DNA of 64,000 bases from Neobacillus cucumis. Lineage in GTDB: Bacteria > Bacillota > Bacilli > Bacillales_B > DSM-18226. Under the pieces are notes generated by a model. It worked only from the letters and a program-made list of their open reading frames with translations. It had not been told where the DNA came from and made no database searches. Shown in pieces: positions 44,010 through 54,232 of this stretch. Numbering within the stretch: position 1 is the stretch's first letter; the number at the start of each line of letters is the position of its first letter. Location of the stretch: the NCBI RefSeq assembly GCF_016107705.1, contig NZ_JAEHGC010000003.1:310001-374000 (forward strand), written 5' to 3'. Made by a program: the position numbers and the translations under genes.

Positions 44010-44048
44010 TTTACAAAAAAAACAACTTAAATTTACATAAAATTAACT
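44010..44048 (+). promoter_or_regulatory. Candidate PhoP box at the tagD promoter
   Basis: TTTACA at 44010-44015, TTTACA at 44032-44037 and TTAACT at 44043-44048 fall on an 11-base grid, just downstream of the tagD -10. PhoP binds TT(A/T/C)ACA repeats on that spacing and represses tag operons in phosphate starvation in B. subtilis. Confidence 0.45.
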
Positions 44049-44057
44049 TACCAACTC

Positions 44058-44086
44058 ATTATAAGACTATCATTCTTAAATTTCAA
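44058..44086 (-). promoter_or_regulatory. Sigma-A promoter of tagDB
   Basis: The minus strand reads TTGAAA (44081-44086), 17 bases, then TATAAT (44058-44063). The spacing and -10 are ideal. Confidence 0.7.
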
Positions 44087-44150
44087 TGCATATTCGTGAT
44101 GTTTCCATCAAAATACCAGAATTTGATAAGCGTTTGTAATCACACATTAA

Positions 44151-44187
44151 AAAAGCTGACCACATCAATATATGATGCATGTCAGCA
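44151..44187 (-). terminator. Terminator of the first autolysin gene
   Basis: GCTGAC/GTCAGC outer arms (from 44155 to 44186) with an inner CATCA/TGATG pair are followed on the minus strand by TTTTTTAATG. Confidence 0.75.
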
Positions 44188-44193
44188 TTTTGA

Positions 44194-46422
44194 TTATTTA
44201 AGTTCTCTAGCAATATAGGATGAACTTGCCCAGCCTGTTTTTCCATTAGATAATTTGACTTTATACCACTTGATACCATCTTTGGTTTCCGATATAACTT
44301 TCTTGTCCTTATCCAATTCCAATTCTACATAATTATTTAAATGCAAATAACCGATAATTTCTTTTCCTGGCTCTTGGCGCACATTCAATGTTGATATGGT
44401 AACTCGACCCAAATTGAAAACTGAAATATAATCCTTATAGACAGAAAAACGAATATTATCAATCCAATATTGCTTGCTTTCCACAAGGACTTTTACGCGA
44501 AAATCATTTGTTTTTTCAAGCATGACAAAGTTGGTTCCCTTTTTAATAACACTGGATAAATCCTTTTTTGCAACAACTTGAATATTAACAGGCAATTTAT
44601 CGCTTCCTGCAGGTATTCCTGGAGTAGCGGGAATATACGTATTGATTGCAGCTTTATTATAATAGCTCTTATCAAACTTCAATATGTTATTCATATGGCG
44701 GGCAACTCCATTCCCCCAATTTGGGTCGCTTGCATACCAGTAATTCATTCCGATGCTTTTGCTTGTAATCCGTGTTCCATTTTTATCATTTGTCCGATAG
44801 CCGAGAAAGGCTCCTTCAAAATGCGTGCCATTTGGATTTAAATAATCAGCTTTCATTTTTTGGGCAACATAATTTATACAGGCCTCGACGGAAGAAAAAC
44901 GATATGCGCCAAAGAACGGTGCAGCATCATAGGCACCATAACCAAATAAATTATTTTTCCCTAATGAAATGCTTGATGTCCCGAATGCACTTTCGTGAAT
45001 CGCATGTGCGGCTATATAAAGAGCATTTATACCATATTTATTCCCTGCGTCAATAAAAGCCTGCCCTTTACCTACCAGCACACTAGGTCTTCCATTGACA
45101 TTAGCAGCGATGTAATTATTAATTTGCCCTGCTGTTACAGAAGACTTGGAGCGTAAATCAATAAACCGGTAATCAGCATTTTGCGAATACTCCTTTAAGT
45201 AGGAGCCGTAAACATAACCAATCTCACCCTTATAAGTTACTTTGTACCATTCCGACCCTGTTTTCGTTGTGGATTGTACTGTTGAACCGTTTGGAATTAC
45301 TGAAAGCCGATCAGAGGATGAATTGGCTGATTTTCGTAAATTTAAGTCGGCAGTAACTAAATAGGTTTTTGCAACTTCAGTTACCTTTTCCTCTTTAACA
45401 CTATTATTTTCCTTTGGCGGTGTTTGCACAGCTGAGGCAGGAACATAACCCTTTTTACCCTTATAAGTTACAGCATACCAAGCCCCAACACTTTGCGTGG
45501 TAGAGATCATAGCTCCTTTTGGAAGGCTGACAAGATGTTTATAAACACTTCCATAAGAGGAATAAACATATGTACTATTTTTCACTTGATAATCTTTCTT
45601 AGCAAATGTCTTAGCGGATGCTTTACTCACATCACCACTATAGACATAAAGATTCTTGCCATTATGCGAAACACGGAACCAGGTTTGTCCAATACTATTG
45701 ACCACTTTTTGCGACGAATAAAAACCGTTATAAGCAGGAATGCTATATTCATACTTGTTCTTTTTATCTGCATGGGAATAAAGCTTCGTTGTTTTATTCG
45801 TAAAGTAATATGTACCGTTTGTTTTTGTAAAACGATAGTATTCCTTTAAATAGCTGCCACTTACCCAACCAGACTTGGTTACATGCTTTCCTTTAGAGGT
45901 ATAAGCATAGGATACTTTGTACCACTTGCCATTTTTCTCATTAGATGTAACCGTTTTACCCTTTTTAAGGGTCATGATCAGCTTTTTGCTCGTATTAGCA
46001 CCAGCGCGCATATTTACATTGGCAGATGTATAATAGGTTGTTTTTGTAAATTTAACTGTCTTAGGGACCGAGGTCTTTGCTAAGCTAATTGTTTTTTTCT
46101 TTAAATAAGAACCGCTTGACCACCCGGTTTTCGTAATTGTTTTTCCTTTGGATTTGTACGTGTAGCTGACTTTATACCAGTTTCCTAATTTTTGAGATGA
46201 TAGTACCAGTTTTCCTTTTGGAATGGTTAAAATCGTTTTATACTTCGATCCAGCACCCGACCGCATTTTTAAATTAGCAGTGGTTTGATAGGTTGATGTT
46301 TTGAAATGGGCAAGGCTGGCAGCTTCAGCATGTCCCATACCGATTGGTACTACTGGGGCAAATATTTCACCTCCTAATAACAGCCCCGTTGATAAAATAA
46401 TCGCTTTCCCCATATTTCTCAT
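44194..46422 (-). CDS. SH3-domain N-acetylglucosaminidase (autolysin), copy 1
   Basis: Secreted cell-wall hydrolase of 742 residues. It has a signal peptide (about 1-34, ending GHAEAAS), five N-terminal bacterial SH3 domains (about 43-108, 127-192, 202-265, 278-335, 352-410; examples ANLKMRSGAGSKYKTIL and ADLNLRKSANSSSDRLS), a glucosaminidase domain (PF01832 type, about 425-595) with the catalytic Glu in ALYIAAHAIHESAFGTSS, and two C-terminal SH3-like domains. It should cleave between GlcNAc and MurNAc, as LytD does. The next gene upstream is a close paralogue with one more SH3 module. Its own start has no very strong ribosome site. Confidence 0.9.
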   Translation of the reverse strand: MRNMGKAIILSTGLLLGGEIFAPVVPIGMGHAEAASLAHFKTSTYQTTANLKMRSGAGSKYKTILTIPKGKLVLSSQKLGNWYKVSYTYKSKGKTITKTGWSSGSYLKKKTISLAKTSVPKTVKFTKTTYYTSANVNMRAGANTSKKLIMTLKKGKTVTSNEKNGKWYKVSYAYTSKGKHVTKSGWVSGSYLKEYYRFTKTNGTYYFTNKTTKLYSHADKKNKYEYSIPAYNGFYSSQKVVNSIGQTWFRVSHNGKNLYVYSGDVSKASAKTFAKKDYQVKNSTYVYSSYGSVYKHLVSLPKGAMISTTQSVGAWYAVTYKGKKGYVPASAVQTPPKENNSVKEEKVTEVAKTYLVTADLNLRKSANSSSDRLSVIPNGSTVQSTTKTGSEWYKVTYKGEIGYVYGSYLKEYSQNADYRFIDLRSKSSVTAGQINNYIAANVNGRPSVLVGKGQAFIDAGNKYGINALYIAAHAIHESAFGTSSISLGKNNLFGYGAYDAAPFFGAYRFSSVEACINYVAQKMKADYLNPNGTHFEGAFLGYRTNDKNGTRITSKSIGMNYWYASDPNWGNGVARHMNNILKFDKSYYNKAAINTYIPATPGIPAGSDKLPVNIQVVAKKDLSSVIKKGTNFVMLEKTNDFRVKVLVESKQYWIDNIRFSVYKDYISVFNLGRVTISTLNVRQEPGKEIIGYLHLNNYVELELDKDKKVISETKDGIKWYKVKLSNGKTGWASSSYIARELK

Positions 46423-46479
46423 TTACTACACTTCCTCATTACTTTTCTATAATTTTATATCGTCTACTTAACTATGATT

Positions 46480-48975
46480 CTATTTAAAATCCTTAGTATA
46501 GACGTAGCTTGCACTAACCCATCCAGTGGTTCCATTTGCCAATACTATTTGGTACCAGCCTCTAGTTGAGTCCATCGTTAAGGTCCCATCTTTTTTCAAA
46601 ACAATTTGAACAAGATCATTCAAAGATAGGGTCGCGATTGGCGTATTGTTCGTTGTCGCAACAGGACGAACATTTAGTTTTGCTGTTGTCACCCTGCCTA
46701 GATTTTGAACGGAAAGATAGTTTGCATAGGAACTAAATTTAATATCATCCGTCCAATACTCCTTGCCATCAACCCTTACTCTTAACCAGTAATCATTTGT
46801 TTTTTCCAATACGAAGAACGATGTGCCTTTACTAATGGTTTTAACCGCATCATTTATTCCTTTTTTGCTATCAAGAACAAGGTTACTTTGGGCAATGGCC
46901 AAGATATTACTTGGAAAAACGTCACTGCCCATAGGGATGGCCGGTCTTGTTGGGATGGTCGTATCTTTGCTTGCTTTTGCATAAAAATTTTTATCATACT
47001 GGAGAATATTCTCCATATGCTGAGCAATCGCCTTGCCCCAGTTTGGATCGCTGGCATAGTAAAAGTTCATGCCTTCGCTAGCCTCATCAATTCTAGTATT
47101 TGATAAGGTTTTCGTACTAAAACCAAGATAGGCACCATTGTATTTCCAATTGGTTGGATTCAAATAGGTGGCTTTGATTTCACGGGCAATATAGTCAATA
47201 CATAAATCAACACTTGCAAATCGGTAGGCGGACATAAATGGTGCTGCATCATAGGCACCGAAGCCAAACAGATTATTTTTTGCAATTGAAATCGCTGAGG
47301 TTCCAAACGCACTCTCATGAATCGCATGGGCAGCCAAGTATAAAGCATTTACCCCATATTCTTTACCAGTCTCAATAAACACTTGTCCTTTCCCATGAAG
47401 GATGCTTGTCTTTCCGCTTGTTTTTTCATAACTGGCAATATAGTTGTCAATTTGACTTGGGGTTACAGAGGATTGCGTCCTTAAATCAATGAATTGATAG
47501 CTGTCACGAGTTCCCATTGAATCTCCTGTAATCACTTGTTGAAGATAGTTGCCAAAAACATATCCTGTTTTTCCATTATAGGAAACCTTATACCATCCAT
47601 CAGAAGTAAGGCTTGCCGGAGTTACAATTGTTCCTTTCGGAATAACGTCAAGACTTTTTGACGCTGTATCATTGGACTCTCGAAGATTTAACTCTGCCAA
47701 AATAACATAGGTTGCCTTGGCAATTGGGGCCTCGCTTGAATCTTCTTTTACAGGAGGAAGGTCCTCGGCCATTTGGATTGAGCTTTCTTTGATATAACCT
47801 GTCATCCCGTTATACGTAACCTTAAACCAGCCATTGGATGTTTTTGCGCTTGGAGAAAGCTTAGTCCCTTTTGGAATCGTCGACAGTAGATTAGAGGAAT
47901 CATCAGGATAGACTCTTAATACCCCATCTGTGATCGCAAGGTAATCACCCGCTTCATTCAGATTTTCCTCAGTGGGCAGGCTGTATTTAGAAAAATCCTT
48001 CGAATCAGCATAACCGGACTTCCCGTTATATTTTATTACATACCAATCTCCTACTTTTTTGCTTGTGGAAATAATCGTCCCTTTTGGTATTTGCCCTGCT
48101 TTTGAAAAAGCCTTGCCAACTGAAGTGTAAAGGTAGGTATCTTTATTTGCTTGATAATTTGCCGCCGTAAAAGACTGAACCGTGGCTTTCGTAACATCTC
48201 TGCTATTAAGGTATAGCGTTTTTCCATTATAGGAGACCTTATACCATGTTTCGCTCAAACTGTTTACAACCTTACAAGTGATGAAAAATCCATTCCCTGA
48301 GGCAAGACTATATACTGCTTTTTTCTTCGTGTCTGCACTCGGATAAAGACTGACCGACTTATTTGTAAAGTAGTAAGCACCAGTGAAGTTGGAAGTTTTA
48401 TAATATTCCTTTAAGTATGTCCCGCTTACCCAGCCTGTCGCTTTTACGGCCTTCCCTTTAGTGGTGTATGTATAAACAACCTTATACCAAGTTCCTGTCC
48501 TCTCGGTACTTGTGATTGTTTTTCCTTTAGGAATCGTTCGGAGGACTTTATATTTCGCACCTGCTCCGGAACGAAGATTGAGACTTTCCGTCGTTTGGTA
48601 TGTAGTTTGGTTAAACTTGACCGTAGTGATTTTGGGGCTAGGAGGAGTGATTTTCTTGATATAGGACCCGCTTACCCATCCAGTTTTCGTGACTGTTTTT
48701 CCCTTAGAACTATACCGATAGGAAACCTTAAACCAATTTCCTGTTTGTTCAAAAGCAGTGATTGTTTTCGCTTTTGGAATTGTTATAACGACTTTATTTT
48801 TTGTACTTGGGCCTGTCCTTAGGTTTACATTTGCAGTCGTTTGAAAGCTAATATTGGCAAGCTTCAAGGTGCTTGCTGCTTCAGCCTTATCTAAACTATA
48901 TGGAGATAAAGGAGTTATTGCCCCGCTAAAAACCAAACTTGTCGATAAAAGAACGATTTTCCCGAATTCTTTCAT
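46480..48975 (-). CDS. SH3-domain N-acetylglucosaminidase (autolysin), copy 2
   Basis: Paralogue of the preceding feature, 831 residues. ATG 48975 follows AGGGGTG by six bases; GTG 48984 is in frame. It has a signal peptide (about 1-35, ending DKAEAAS), six SH3 domains before the enzyme part (the repeats at ANVNLRTGPSTKNKVV, ESLNLRSGAGAKYKVL and AELNLRESNDTASKSL are clear), a glucosaminidase domain with ALYLAAHAIHESAFGTSA, and two C-terminal SH3-like domains. The pair is 57 bases apart in the same direction and may share a transcript. Different SH3 numbers may tune binding to wall or teichoic acid. Confidence 0.9.
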   Translation of the reverse strand: MKEFGKIVLLSTSLVFSGAITPLSPYSLDKAEAASTLKLANISFQTTANVNLRTGPSTKNKVVITIPKAKTITAFEQTGNWFKVSYRYSSKGKTVTKTGWVSGSYIKKITPPSPKITTVKFNQTTYQTTESLNLRSGAGAKYKVLRTIPKGKTITSTERTGTWYKVVYTYTTKGKAVKATGWVSGTYLKEYYKTSNFTGAYYFTNKSVSLYPSADTKKKAVYSLASGNGFFITCKVVNSLSETWYKVSYNGKTLYLNSRDVTKATVQSFTAANYQANKDTYLYTSVGKAFSKAGQIPKGTIISTSKKVGDWYVIKYNGKSGYADSKDFSKYSLPTEENLNEAGDYLAITDGVLRVYPDDSSNLLSTIPKGTKLSPSAKTSNGWFKVTYNGMTGYIKESSIQMAEDLPPVKEDSSEAPIAKATYVILAELNLRESNDTASKSLDVIPKGTIVTPASLTSDGWYKVSYNGKTGYVFGNYLQQVITGDSMGTRDSYQFIDLRTQSSVTPSQIDNYIASYEKTSGKTSILHGKGQVFIETGKEYGVNALYLAAHAIHESAFGTSAISIAKNNLFGFGAYDAAPFMSAYRFASVDLCIDYIAREIKATYLNPTNWKYNGAYLGFSTKTLSNTRIDEASEGMNFYYASDPNWGKAIAQHMENILQYDKNFYAKASKDTTIPTRPAIPMGSDVFPSNILAIAQSNLVLDSKKGINDAVKTISKGTSFFVLEKTNDYWLRVRVDGKEYWTDDIKFSSYANYLSVQNLGRVTTAKLNVRPVATTNNTPIATLSLNDLVQIVLKKDGTLTMDSTRGWYQIVLANGTTGWVSASYVYTKDFK

Positions 48976-49168
48976 AAAATGCACCCCTATAGTATTTATG
49001 AGCCTTTTTTACTACAAATCCTTCTATTAAACAGCAATTTTCTACAATACTATTATTATCGCTTATTAGCAAAAGTTTTTAAATAGTTTCATGGAAATAA
49101 CTGCTTTAATGTGGAAAAAAACAGGAAAACTTCTTAAAAAAAACAGATACAAATTACTCATCCAATAA

Positions 49169-49205
49169 AAAACACCCAAAGCGATTAAAAAGCTTTGGGT
49201 GTTTT
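49169..49205. terminator. Terminator of the tarIJ-type operon
   Basis: Perfect 14-base arms AAAACACCCAAAGC/GCTTTGGGTGTTTT (49169-49182 with 49192-49205). The A run on one side gives T on the minus strand. The rest of the 48976-49168 gap is AT-rich and empty. Confidence 0.9.
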
Positions 49206-49209
49206 CTCT

Positions 49210-51114
49210 TTATTCCTTATGGGCTTCGTTTGTTTCATCTTGTAATAGAATATCATCAACGACTCGGGTACTTGATTTTCCGTCTATCTGGTCAAAGAAA
49301 TAGCGGACAAAGGGTTCAACTTTTTCCATCTTGAAGTCTTTTTCTTCAATTGTTTTAATAATTTCCTCAGCAGAGCGGACAAGCGGACCCGGTATAAAAG
49401 AATGGAACTCATAATAAAAATCACGGGTTCGGACATATTCTTCAACATCAAATGCGAAGAACAGCATCGGTTTATTCAATAAAGCATATTCAAAGCAAAC
49501 AGATGAATAATCGGTAATAAGAATATCCGAAATAAAGAGCAGGTCATTAATTTCCCGATAGGACGAAAAATCATAGTAAAAATCACTGTATTGATAGGGA
49601 ATCGTAATATCGTTTTTCACAAATGGGTGAATCTTAAATAAGAAAACATATTCATCATGAAGCTCTTCATAGAGCTTTGCAAGGTCTAGAACTTCCATTG
49701 GATAATGGGCCGATTGCTGACCGTTACCGCGGAACGTCGGCGCAAACATAATTACTTTTTTGCCTTTTAGGAACGGATACTCTTCATAAAGCCGTTCACG
49801 GACATCCTCTTGGTATTCCTGATCAAAAAAGACATCTGTACGCGGAATTCCGGTTGGTATCACTTTATCCAAATCAATCCCAAAGCCTTCTGCATAATGC
49901 TTCGCCACATTTTTTGAGCTTACAATTGCCTTTGTATAATTGCGGTGATTAATCGATTTTGGTGACGGCCCGCCCGGTCGGCCAAGACGGCTGAAGCCAA
50001 AGGTTTTAAAGGCCCCGACAGCATGCCAGAGTTGAACCAAATCGGCACCTTCGCGGATTTTCAACGGATAAATCATTGGATAAAAGTCATCCAAAATTAC
50101 GAAACGGGAAGTTGCAATCAGTTTAGCAAGCTGAATGATTTCACGATACGTTTTCTTTTCGTCCACTCCACGTTTTAACATAAAATGAATATCAAAATCT
50201 AAATTACGGCGAAGGATTTCATCATAGACAAATTGAAAGTTTCCACTCATATCACTGCGGCTGTCAGAAGCAAACAAGATTTGCTTTTGTTTGATCGGCC
50301 GCATGCAATAGAAACGATATAGGAATTGAAAGACCGTTTTCGAAAAGAAACGGTAGAAGACCCCTCTTTGATAATCCTCTGCATCGAGCGCCATTTCTCT
50401 CGGGTCCATATCCTTAAGTTTGCTCGAAGTGATCTTTAATGTCTTCCTCGGCAAATCATAGGTGGCCAATAAATTAAATTTCATTTCTCTTTTCGCTGTG
50501 AAATACTCCATTTTCGCTGAATGGAAGCCTTTATCGAGGAATTTCTCGATATTTCCCAGCGGAAAGCTCTTTCGATAGACCTTATCCCCTAATACATGAA
50601 CTTCGGTCTCAATATAGACTTTGTATTCTCCCTGTGGAAGTGGTGCATTTTGATTTAATGTCGCAAAGTTGATTTTCCCGTGGAAACCAGACCAAAAATA
50701 TAAATCACTTATCTCTTCTTCATGTTCGATGTCTTCTTTTGAAATATCATATAAAGGAATGGTTACCTTGATCCCCGCTCCATCTAACAGCACCAGCCGT
50801 TTTTTTACGAGGTCCTCATCCTTAAGCGGCAGGTTCTCGATGTAAAAATAACCGGCAATTTCTAAAATTGGACCATTCCATTTTAATGTCGTCACTTTTC
50901 TGCGGGGAATGAGACTTTCCTCCACCCCGGCCATTTCTACAATCAGCGGGAGCGACTCACCTAGGTTTTGTTTATTAATGATTATTTTTTCATCATCAAC
51001 TATAATCGGCTGATCGGAAAACTTTCCGTACTCTATAACAGCCTCATTACTGTTTTGCGCCGTTTTTTTTCTAAAGATGGCCCTTCTGATAAGCCTTTTC
51101 GCTCTTCTCAGCAT
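49210..51114 (-). CDS. TarL-like poly(alditol-phosphate) polymerase
   Basis: CDP-alditol phosphotransferase of 634 residues. The first 250 residues form a beta-rich N-terminal domain seen in TarL/TagF polymerases (IAGYFYIENLPLKDEDLVKK, MEYFTAKREMKFNLLATY). The C-terminal half is the GT-B Glyphos_transf domain with ADLVQLWHAVGAFKTFGFSR, IPTGIPRTDVFF, VIMFAPTFRGNG, FLFKIHPFVKND and LITDYSSVCFEYALL. Because tarI and tarJ are in the same operon, the substrate is probably CDP-ribitol, making this TarL, which builds the poly(ribitol phosphate) chain. ATG 51114 follows TTGGAG. A glycerol-specific role cannot be excluded from sequence alone. Confidence 0.82.
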   Translation of the reverse strand: MLRRAKRLIRRAIFRKKTAQNSNEAVIEYGKFSDQPIIVDDEKIIINKQNLGESLPLIVEMAGVEESLIPRRKVTTLKWNGPILEIAGYFYIENLPLKDEDLVKKRLVLLDGAGIKVTIPLYDISKEDIEHEEEISDLYFWSGFHGKINFATLNQNAPLPQGEYKVYIETEVHVLGDKVYRKSFPLGNIEKFLDKGFHSAKMEYFTAKREMKFNLLATYDLPRKTLKITSSKLKDMDPREMALDAEDYQRGVFYRFFSKTVFQFLYRFYCMRPIKQKQILFASDSRSDMSGNFQFVYDEILRRNLDFDIHFMLKRGVDEKKTYREIIQLAKLIATSRFVILDDFYPMIYPLKIREGADLVQLWHAVGAFKTFGFSRLGRPGGPSPKSINHRNYTKAIVSSKNVAKHYAEGFGIDLDKVIPTGIPRTDVFFDQEYQEDVRERLYEEYPFLKGKKVIMFAPTFRGNGQQSAHYPMEVLDLAKLYEELHDEYVFLFKIHPFVKNDITIPYQYSDFYYDFSSYREINDLLFISDILITDYSSVCFEYALLNKPMLFFAFDVEEYVRTRDFYYEFHSFIPGPLVRSAEEIIKTIEEKDFKMEKVEPFVRYFFDQIDGKSSTRVVDDILLQDETNEAHKE

Positions 51115-51192
51115 GCTGTATCTCCAATCTGTAATTTATAACCAAATATAAATATATAAGAAAAAAGAAGAGTTCGAAACCCTCCTTCAAAT

Positions 51193-52353
51193 CTACTCTA
51201 CTTTCCTTAACAAGTGGTCAACGATTCGTTTCGATGCTTTCCCATCGGAGTAATCAAAGAAACGGTCACGAAACGCTTTAACTTTTTCTAAATCAAAGCT
51301 TCCCTGCTTAATCCACTCAGCCAATGCTTTTGTATCATAAAAGATTGGCCCCGGTACCATTGATTGATAATCAAGGTAAAAGTCCCTTTCCTTGATGTAA
51401 TCTTCTACATCATGGGCGAAAAATGCCATTGGCCTGACCAATAAACTGTAATCAAAAATGACAGAGGAATAATCAGTAATCAGAAGATCCGTCAATGTCA
51501 GCAATTCTTCAATCGTAAACTCATTACGGATGTGGTAAAGAAATTCATGGTCAGTTAAATTAGGGGCGCACATATACGGATGCAAATGGATAAGCACCGC
51601 AAAATCGCCACCTAATTTTTCCTTCAACTGGCTAAAATCAATTGGACTTTTCCAATCTTCCTGATAGTGACTTTTGCCCCGATAGGTGGGAGCATATAAG
51701 ACTAACTGTTTTCCTCTTAACCCCGGGTACTGCGAATAAAAGCGTTCTTTTATTTGGTTCATTTTTTCTCTGTCATAAAAATAATCCGTTCTTGGGACGC
51801 CTAATGGAAACACATTTTCTTCAGCCATTCCAAATGCTTCCGCAAAATGGGGTACGGCCAACTTTGAACTCACATAAACCCTTGAATAGTTGGAGTGGAG
51901 CTTAATATGCTTTAAATATTCCCGGCTTGGACCGAATGGTTTTCCCACCGTACTTAAACCAAATTTTTTAAAAATCCCTGCAGCATGCCATAACTGAATA
52001 ATTTCTGTTCCTTTTCTAGGGTGAATGGCATAGACAGGGAAATAAAAATCATCAATGATAAAGAATCGGGATGTGGCGAGATAATAAATCGCCTTAACAA
52101 GATGAATAAAGTACGCAATTTTTCCGCTCAATGAACTATCAAATTTTTTAAATAAGAGATGATAGTTTTTATTCGGAAATTCTGCCTTCATTTCGTTATA
52201 AATATATAAAAGATTCCCTGTCATTTGATTAGACCGATAAGAAGCAAAGGTAATTCTTTGTGAATCCACTTTGAAAAGGAGGCAGCACAGGGAATATAGA
52301 GTGTTAATGACGAATTTCGTCAAGATAGTCGGTGCAAATTTTAAATACTGCAC
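51193..52353 (-). CDS. TarK/TarF-like alditol phosphotransferase
   Basis: CDP-alditol phosphotransferase of 386 residues without the large N-terminal domain. The start is GTG 52353, eight bases after GAAAGGAAGG; a frame back to 52419 overlaps tarJ and is not needed. Motifs are IIQLWHAAGIFKKFGLST, PLGVPRTDYFYD, VLYAPTYRGKSH, IHLHPYMCAPN and LLITDYSSVIFDYSLL. In B. subtilis W23 a short enzyme (TarK) primes with ribitol phosphate and TarL extends it. Gene order tarI, tarJ, this gene, TarL-like gene fits that scheme. A TarF (glycerol-adding) role is the alternative. Confidence 0.78.
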   Translation of the reverse strand: MQYLKFAPTILTKFVINTLYSLCCLLFKVDSQRITFASYRSNQMTGNLLYIYNEMKAEFPNKNYHLLFKKFDSSLSGKIAYFIHLVKAIYYLATSRFFIIDDFYFPVYAIHPRKGTEIIQLWHAAGIFKKFGLSTVGKPFGPSREYLKHIKLHSNYSRVYVSSKLAVPHFAEAFGMAEENVFPLGVPRTDYFYDREKMNQIKERFYSQYPGLRGKQLVLYAPTYRGKSHYQEDWKSPIDFSQLKEKLGGDFAVLIHLHPYMCAPNLTDHEFLYHIRNEFTIEELLTLTDLLITDYSSVIFDYSLLVRPMAFFAHDVEDYIKERDFYLDYQSMVPGPIFYDTKALAEWIKQGSFDLEKVKAFRDRFFDYSDGKASKRIVDHLLRKVE

Positions 52354-52385
52354 GTATGATGCCTTCCTTTCACAATACAGATCAC

Positions 52386-53417
52386 TTATATCTTCCACTC
52401 CATGACGGTTTTGCCCCATGATGAGGTCAAATCCTTTTCAAACGAGTTAACGATATCCTGAATTGTTTTTACTTCACAGACTTCTCCAACTAAAACACTA
52501 AAATATTCAAGAACATCCGGATGTTCCATCATAAAATTAACTGTGTTAACAAAGTCCTCACGACCACTCCGGCTTGAGCCAATCATCGTAATTCCTTTTT
52601 CTAGAATCATTCTTGTGTTCACTTCAACCGGGTATTCGGACACACCCATAATCGAAATTGAGCCCTCTGGTTGAATATGATCAATCATTTGATCAATTGC
52701 ATACTGGCTGCCCTTCCCGCCAACACATTCAAATGTATGGTCAACAAGAACATCCCCGGGAATATCGTGAATCAAATAGCTCTCATCGACAAACGAGAAA
52801 TTCGCCAGTTTGTGCTCATTTTTACCAAATGCAATGATTTTACTGTCTTTATATTTTTTCTTAAGAATCAATGTCGTAATAAAACCAAGGTTCCCATCTC
52901 CCCAGACACCGAGAACATCACGGCGGGTATGGGACCTTCTTTCAAATCTTGATATCGAATGCATTGCAATCGTGATCAGCTCTGTAAAGGCAGCAACGTG
53001 CGGATTCATTTCTTCCGGAATAGGTACCGCCCGGTCGCGATCAAGGAAAATATAATCCTGCATGAAACCGTCGAAGCCGCTTGAACGAAAACGACTGGAA
53101 CGCAAATAATTCTCAGCAATAAATTCATCCTCTTCAGACGGGGTATTCGGAACCATTACCACCTTTGTTCCCGTTGAAAACTCACCTTTTGGGTCATAAA
53201 CCACCTTGCCGATTCCTTCGTGAATCAGGGCCATCGGAAGTTTTTTTGCCAAGGCTTCTTTCCCGCGTGAACCTGTGTAATAACGCTGGTCGGCTGCACA
53301 AATCGATAAATGTGTTGGTCGAATGACAATTGAATCTTTTTCAAATTTTAACGATTTATCTTTGTAAGTTACTTCAAACTGTCTTGGAGACACTAATCGA
53401 TAAACTTGATTAATCAT
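52386..53417 (-). CDS. tarJ: TarJ, ribulose-5-phosphate reductase
   Basis: NADPH-dependent reductase that makes ribitol 5-phosphate for CDP-ribitol. The 343 residues belong to the medium-chain alcohol dehydrogenase superfamily: the N-terminal GroES-like domain has [17 protein letters not shown] and [13 protein letters not shown], and the Rossmann part [18 protein letters not shown]. It overlaps tarI by eight bases (ATGATTAA), so translation is coupled. The gene pair is characteristic of ribitol-type teichoic acid producers. Confidence 0.93.
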   Translation of the reverse strand: MINQVYRLVSPRQFEVTYKDKSLKFEKDSIVIRPTHLSICAADQRYYTGSRGKEALAKKLPMALIHEGIGKVVYDPKGEFSTGTKVVMVPNTPSEEDEFIAENYLRSSRFRSSGFDGFMQDYIFLDRDRAVPIPEEMNPHVAAFTELITIAMHSISRFERRSHTRRDVLGVWGDGNLGFITTLILKKKYKDSKIIAFGKNEHKLANFSFVDESYLIHDIPGDVLVDHTFECVGGKGSQYAIDQMIDHIQPEGSISIMGVSEYPVEVNTRMILEKGITMIGSSRSGREDFVNTVNFMMEHPDVLEYFSVLVGEVCEVKTIQDIVNSFEKDLTSSWGKTVMEWKI

Positions 53418-54126
53418 TGTTAATCTTCTCCATTATGATGGCATTTGCTACTTTTAAGTCGTAAGGGGTGGTAACCTTAATATTAAAAACTTCTCCCCGT
53501 ACCAAACGAACCTTCTCCCCATTTAGCGCAAAAATTTTCGCAGCATCAGTGAGAATCTCCTTTTGCTCATCGTTTAAGGCTTCGTAGTAGCCAACCAATT
53601 TTTGTATATTAAAACTTTGTGGTGTTTGTCCTTGATACATGGTACTCCGTACAGGAATATCAGAAATAGATTCACCATCCACGGATTGAATAATCGTATC
53701 AATCGCTTCAATAACAGTATCCACAGCCCCATATTTAAGAGCAGCGTCAATATTTTCATCTATAATTCGATGGGTAAGGAAAGGCCTTACTGAATCATGG
53801 GTAATAATTACATCTTCGTCAAAAATTCCATAGTTTTCTTTAATATAGTTAATACCGTTCATAATCGATTCATTTCGGTCGGATCCGCCTTCAAGAACGA
53901 CAATTCGGTCTTGAACACCAATATGCTTTTTAATAATATCTTTCGTGTGATTGATCCATTCTTTTGGGGACATCACTAGAATTTTATCGAATCGATCATT
54001 TAATATAAATTTCTCAATCGTGTGTATAATAATCGGCTTCCCGTTTAAAGTTAAAAATTGTTTCGGCATGTGGATATTTCCCATCCGTGTACCTTTACCG
54101 CCGGCAAGAATTTCTGCATAAATCAT
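53410..54126 (-). CDS. tarI: TarI, ribitol-5-phosphate cytidylyltransferase
   Basis: Makes CDP-ribitol from CTP and ribitol 5-phosphate. The 238 residues are IspD-like with the nucleotide-binding start [50 protein letters not shown] and [22 protein letters not shown] lies ten bases before ATG 54126. A TTGATA/TATAGT promoter and PhoP-like repeats lie upstream. First gene of the tarI-tarJ-tarK/F-tarL group. Confidence 0.94.
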   Translation of the reverse strand: MIYAEILAGGKGTRMGNIHMPKQFLTLNGKPIIIHTIEKFILNDRFDKILVMSPKEWINHTKDIIKKHIGVQDRIVVLEGGSDRNESIMNGINYIKENYGIFDEDVIITHDSVRPFLTHRIIDENIDAALKYGAVDTVIEAIDTIIQSVDGESISDIPVRSTMYQGQTPQSFNIQKLVGYYEALNDEQKEILTDAAKIFALNGEKVRLVRGEVFNIKVTTPYDLKVANAIIMEKINND

Positions 54127-54172
54127 CTTTTTTCAACACCTCTTATTTTTTGGGAAAGATTTCTGTCAAAAC

Positions 54173-54200
54173 TCAACAAAAACTTAACAAAAACTCATAT
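54173..54200 (+). promoter_or_regulatory. Candidate PhoP box at the tarI promoter
   Basis: TCAACA (54173-54178), TTAACA (54184-54189) and TCATAT (54195-54200) repeat every 11 bases between the -10 and the start codon of tarI. The same grid of TTWACA-like repeats occurs at tagD. Confidence 0.4.
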
Positions 54201-54203
54201 AAA

Positions 54204-54232
54204 ACTATACACTCTTTCATTTTTTCTATCAA
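54204..54232 (-). promoter_or_regulatory. Sigma-A promoter of the tarI operon
   Basis: The minus strand reads TTGATA (54227-54232), 17 bases, then TATAGT (54204-54209). Each hexamer is one base off consensus. Confidence 0.65.
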
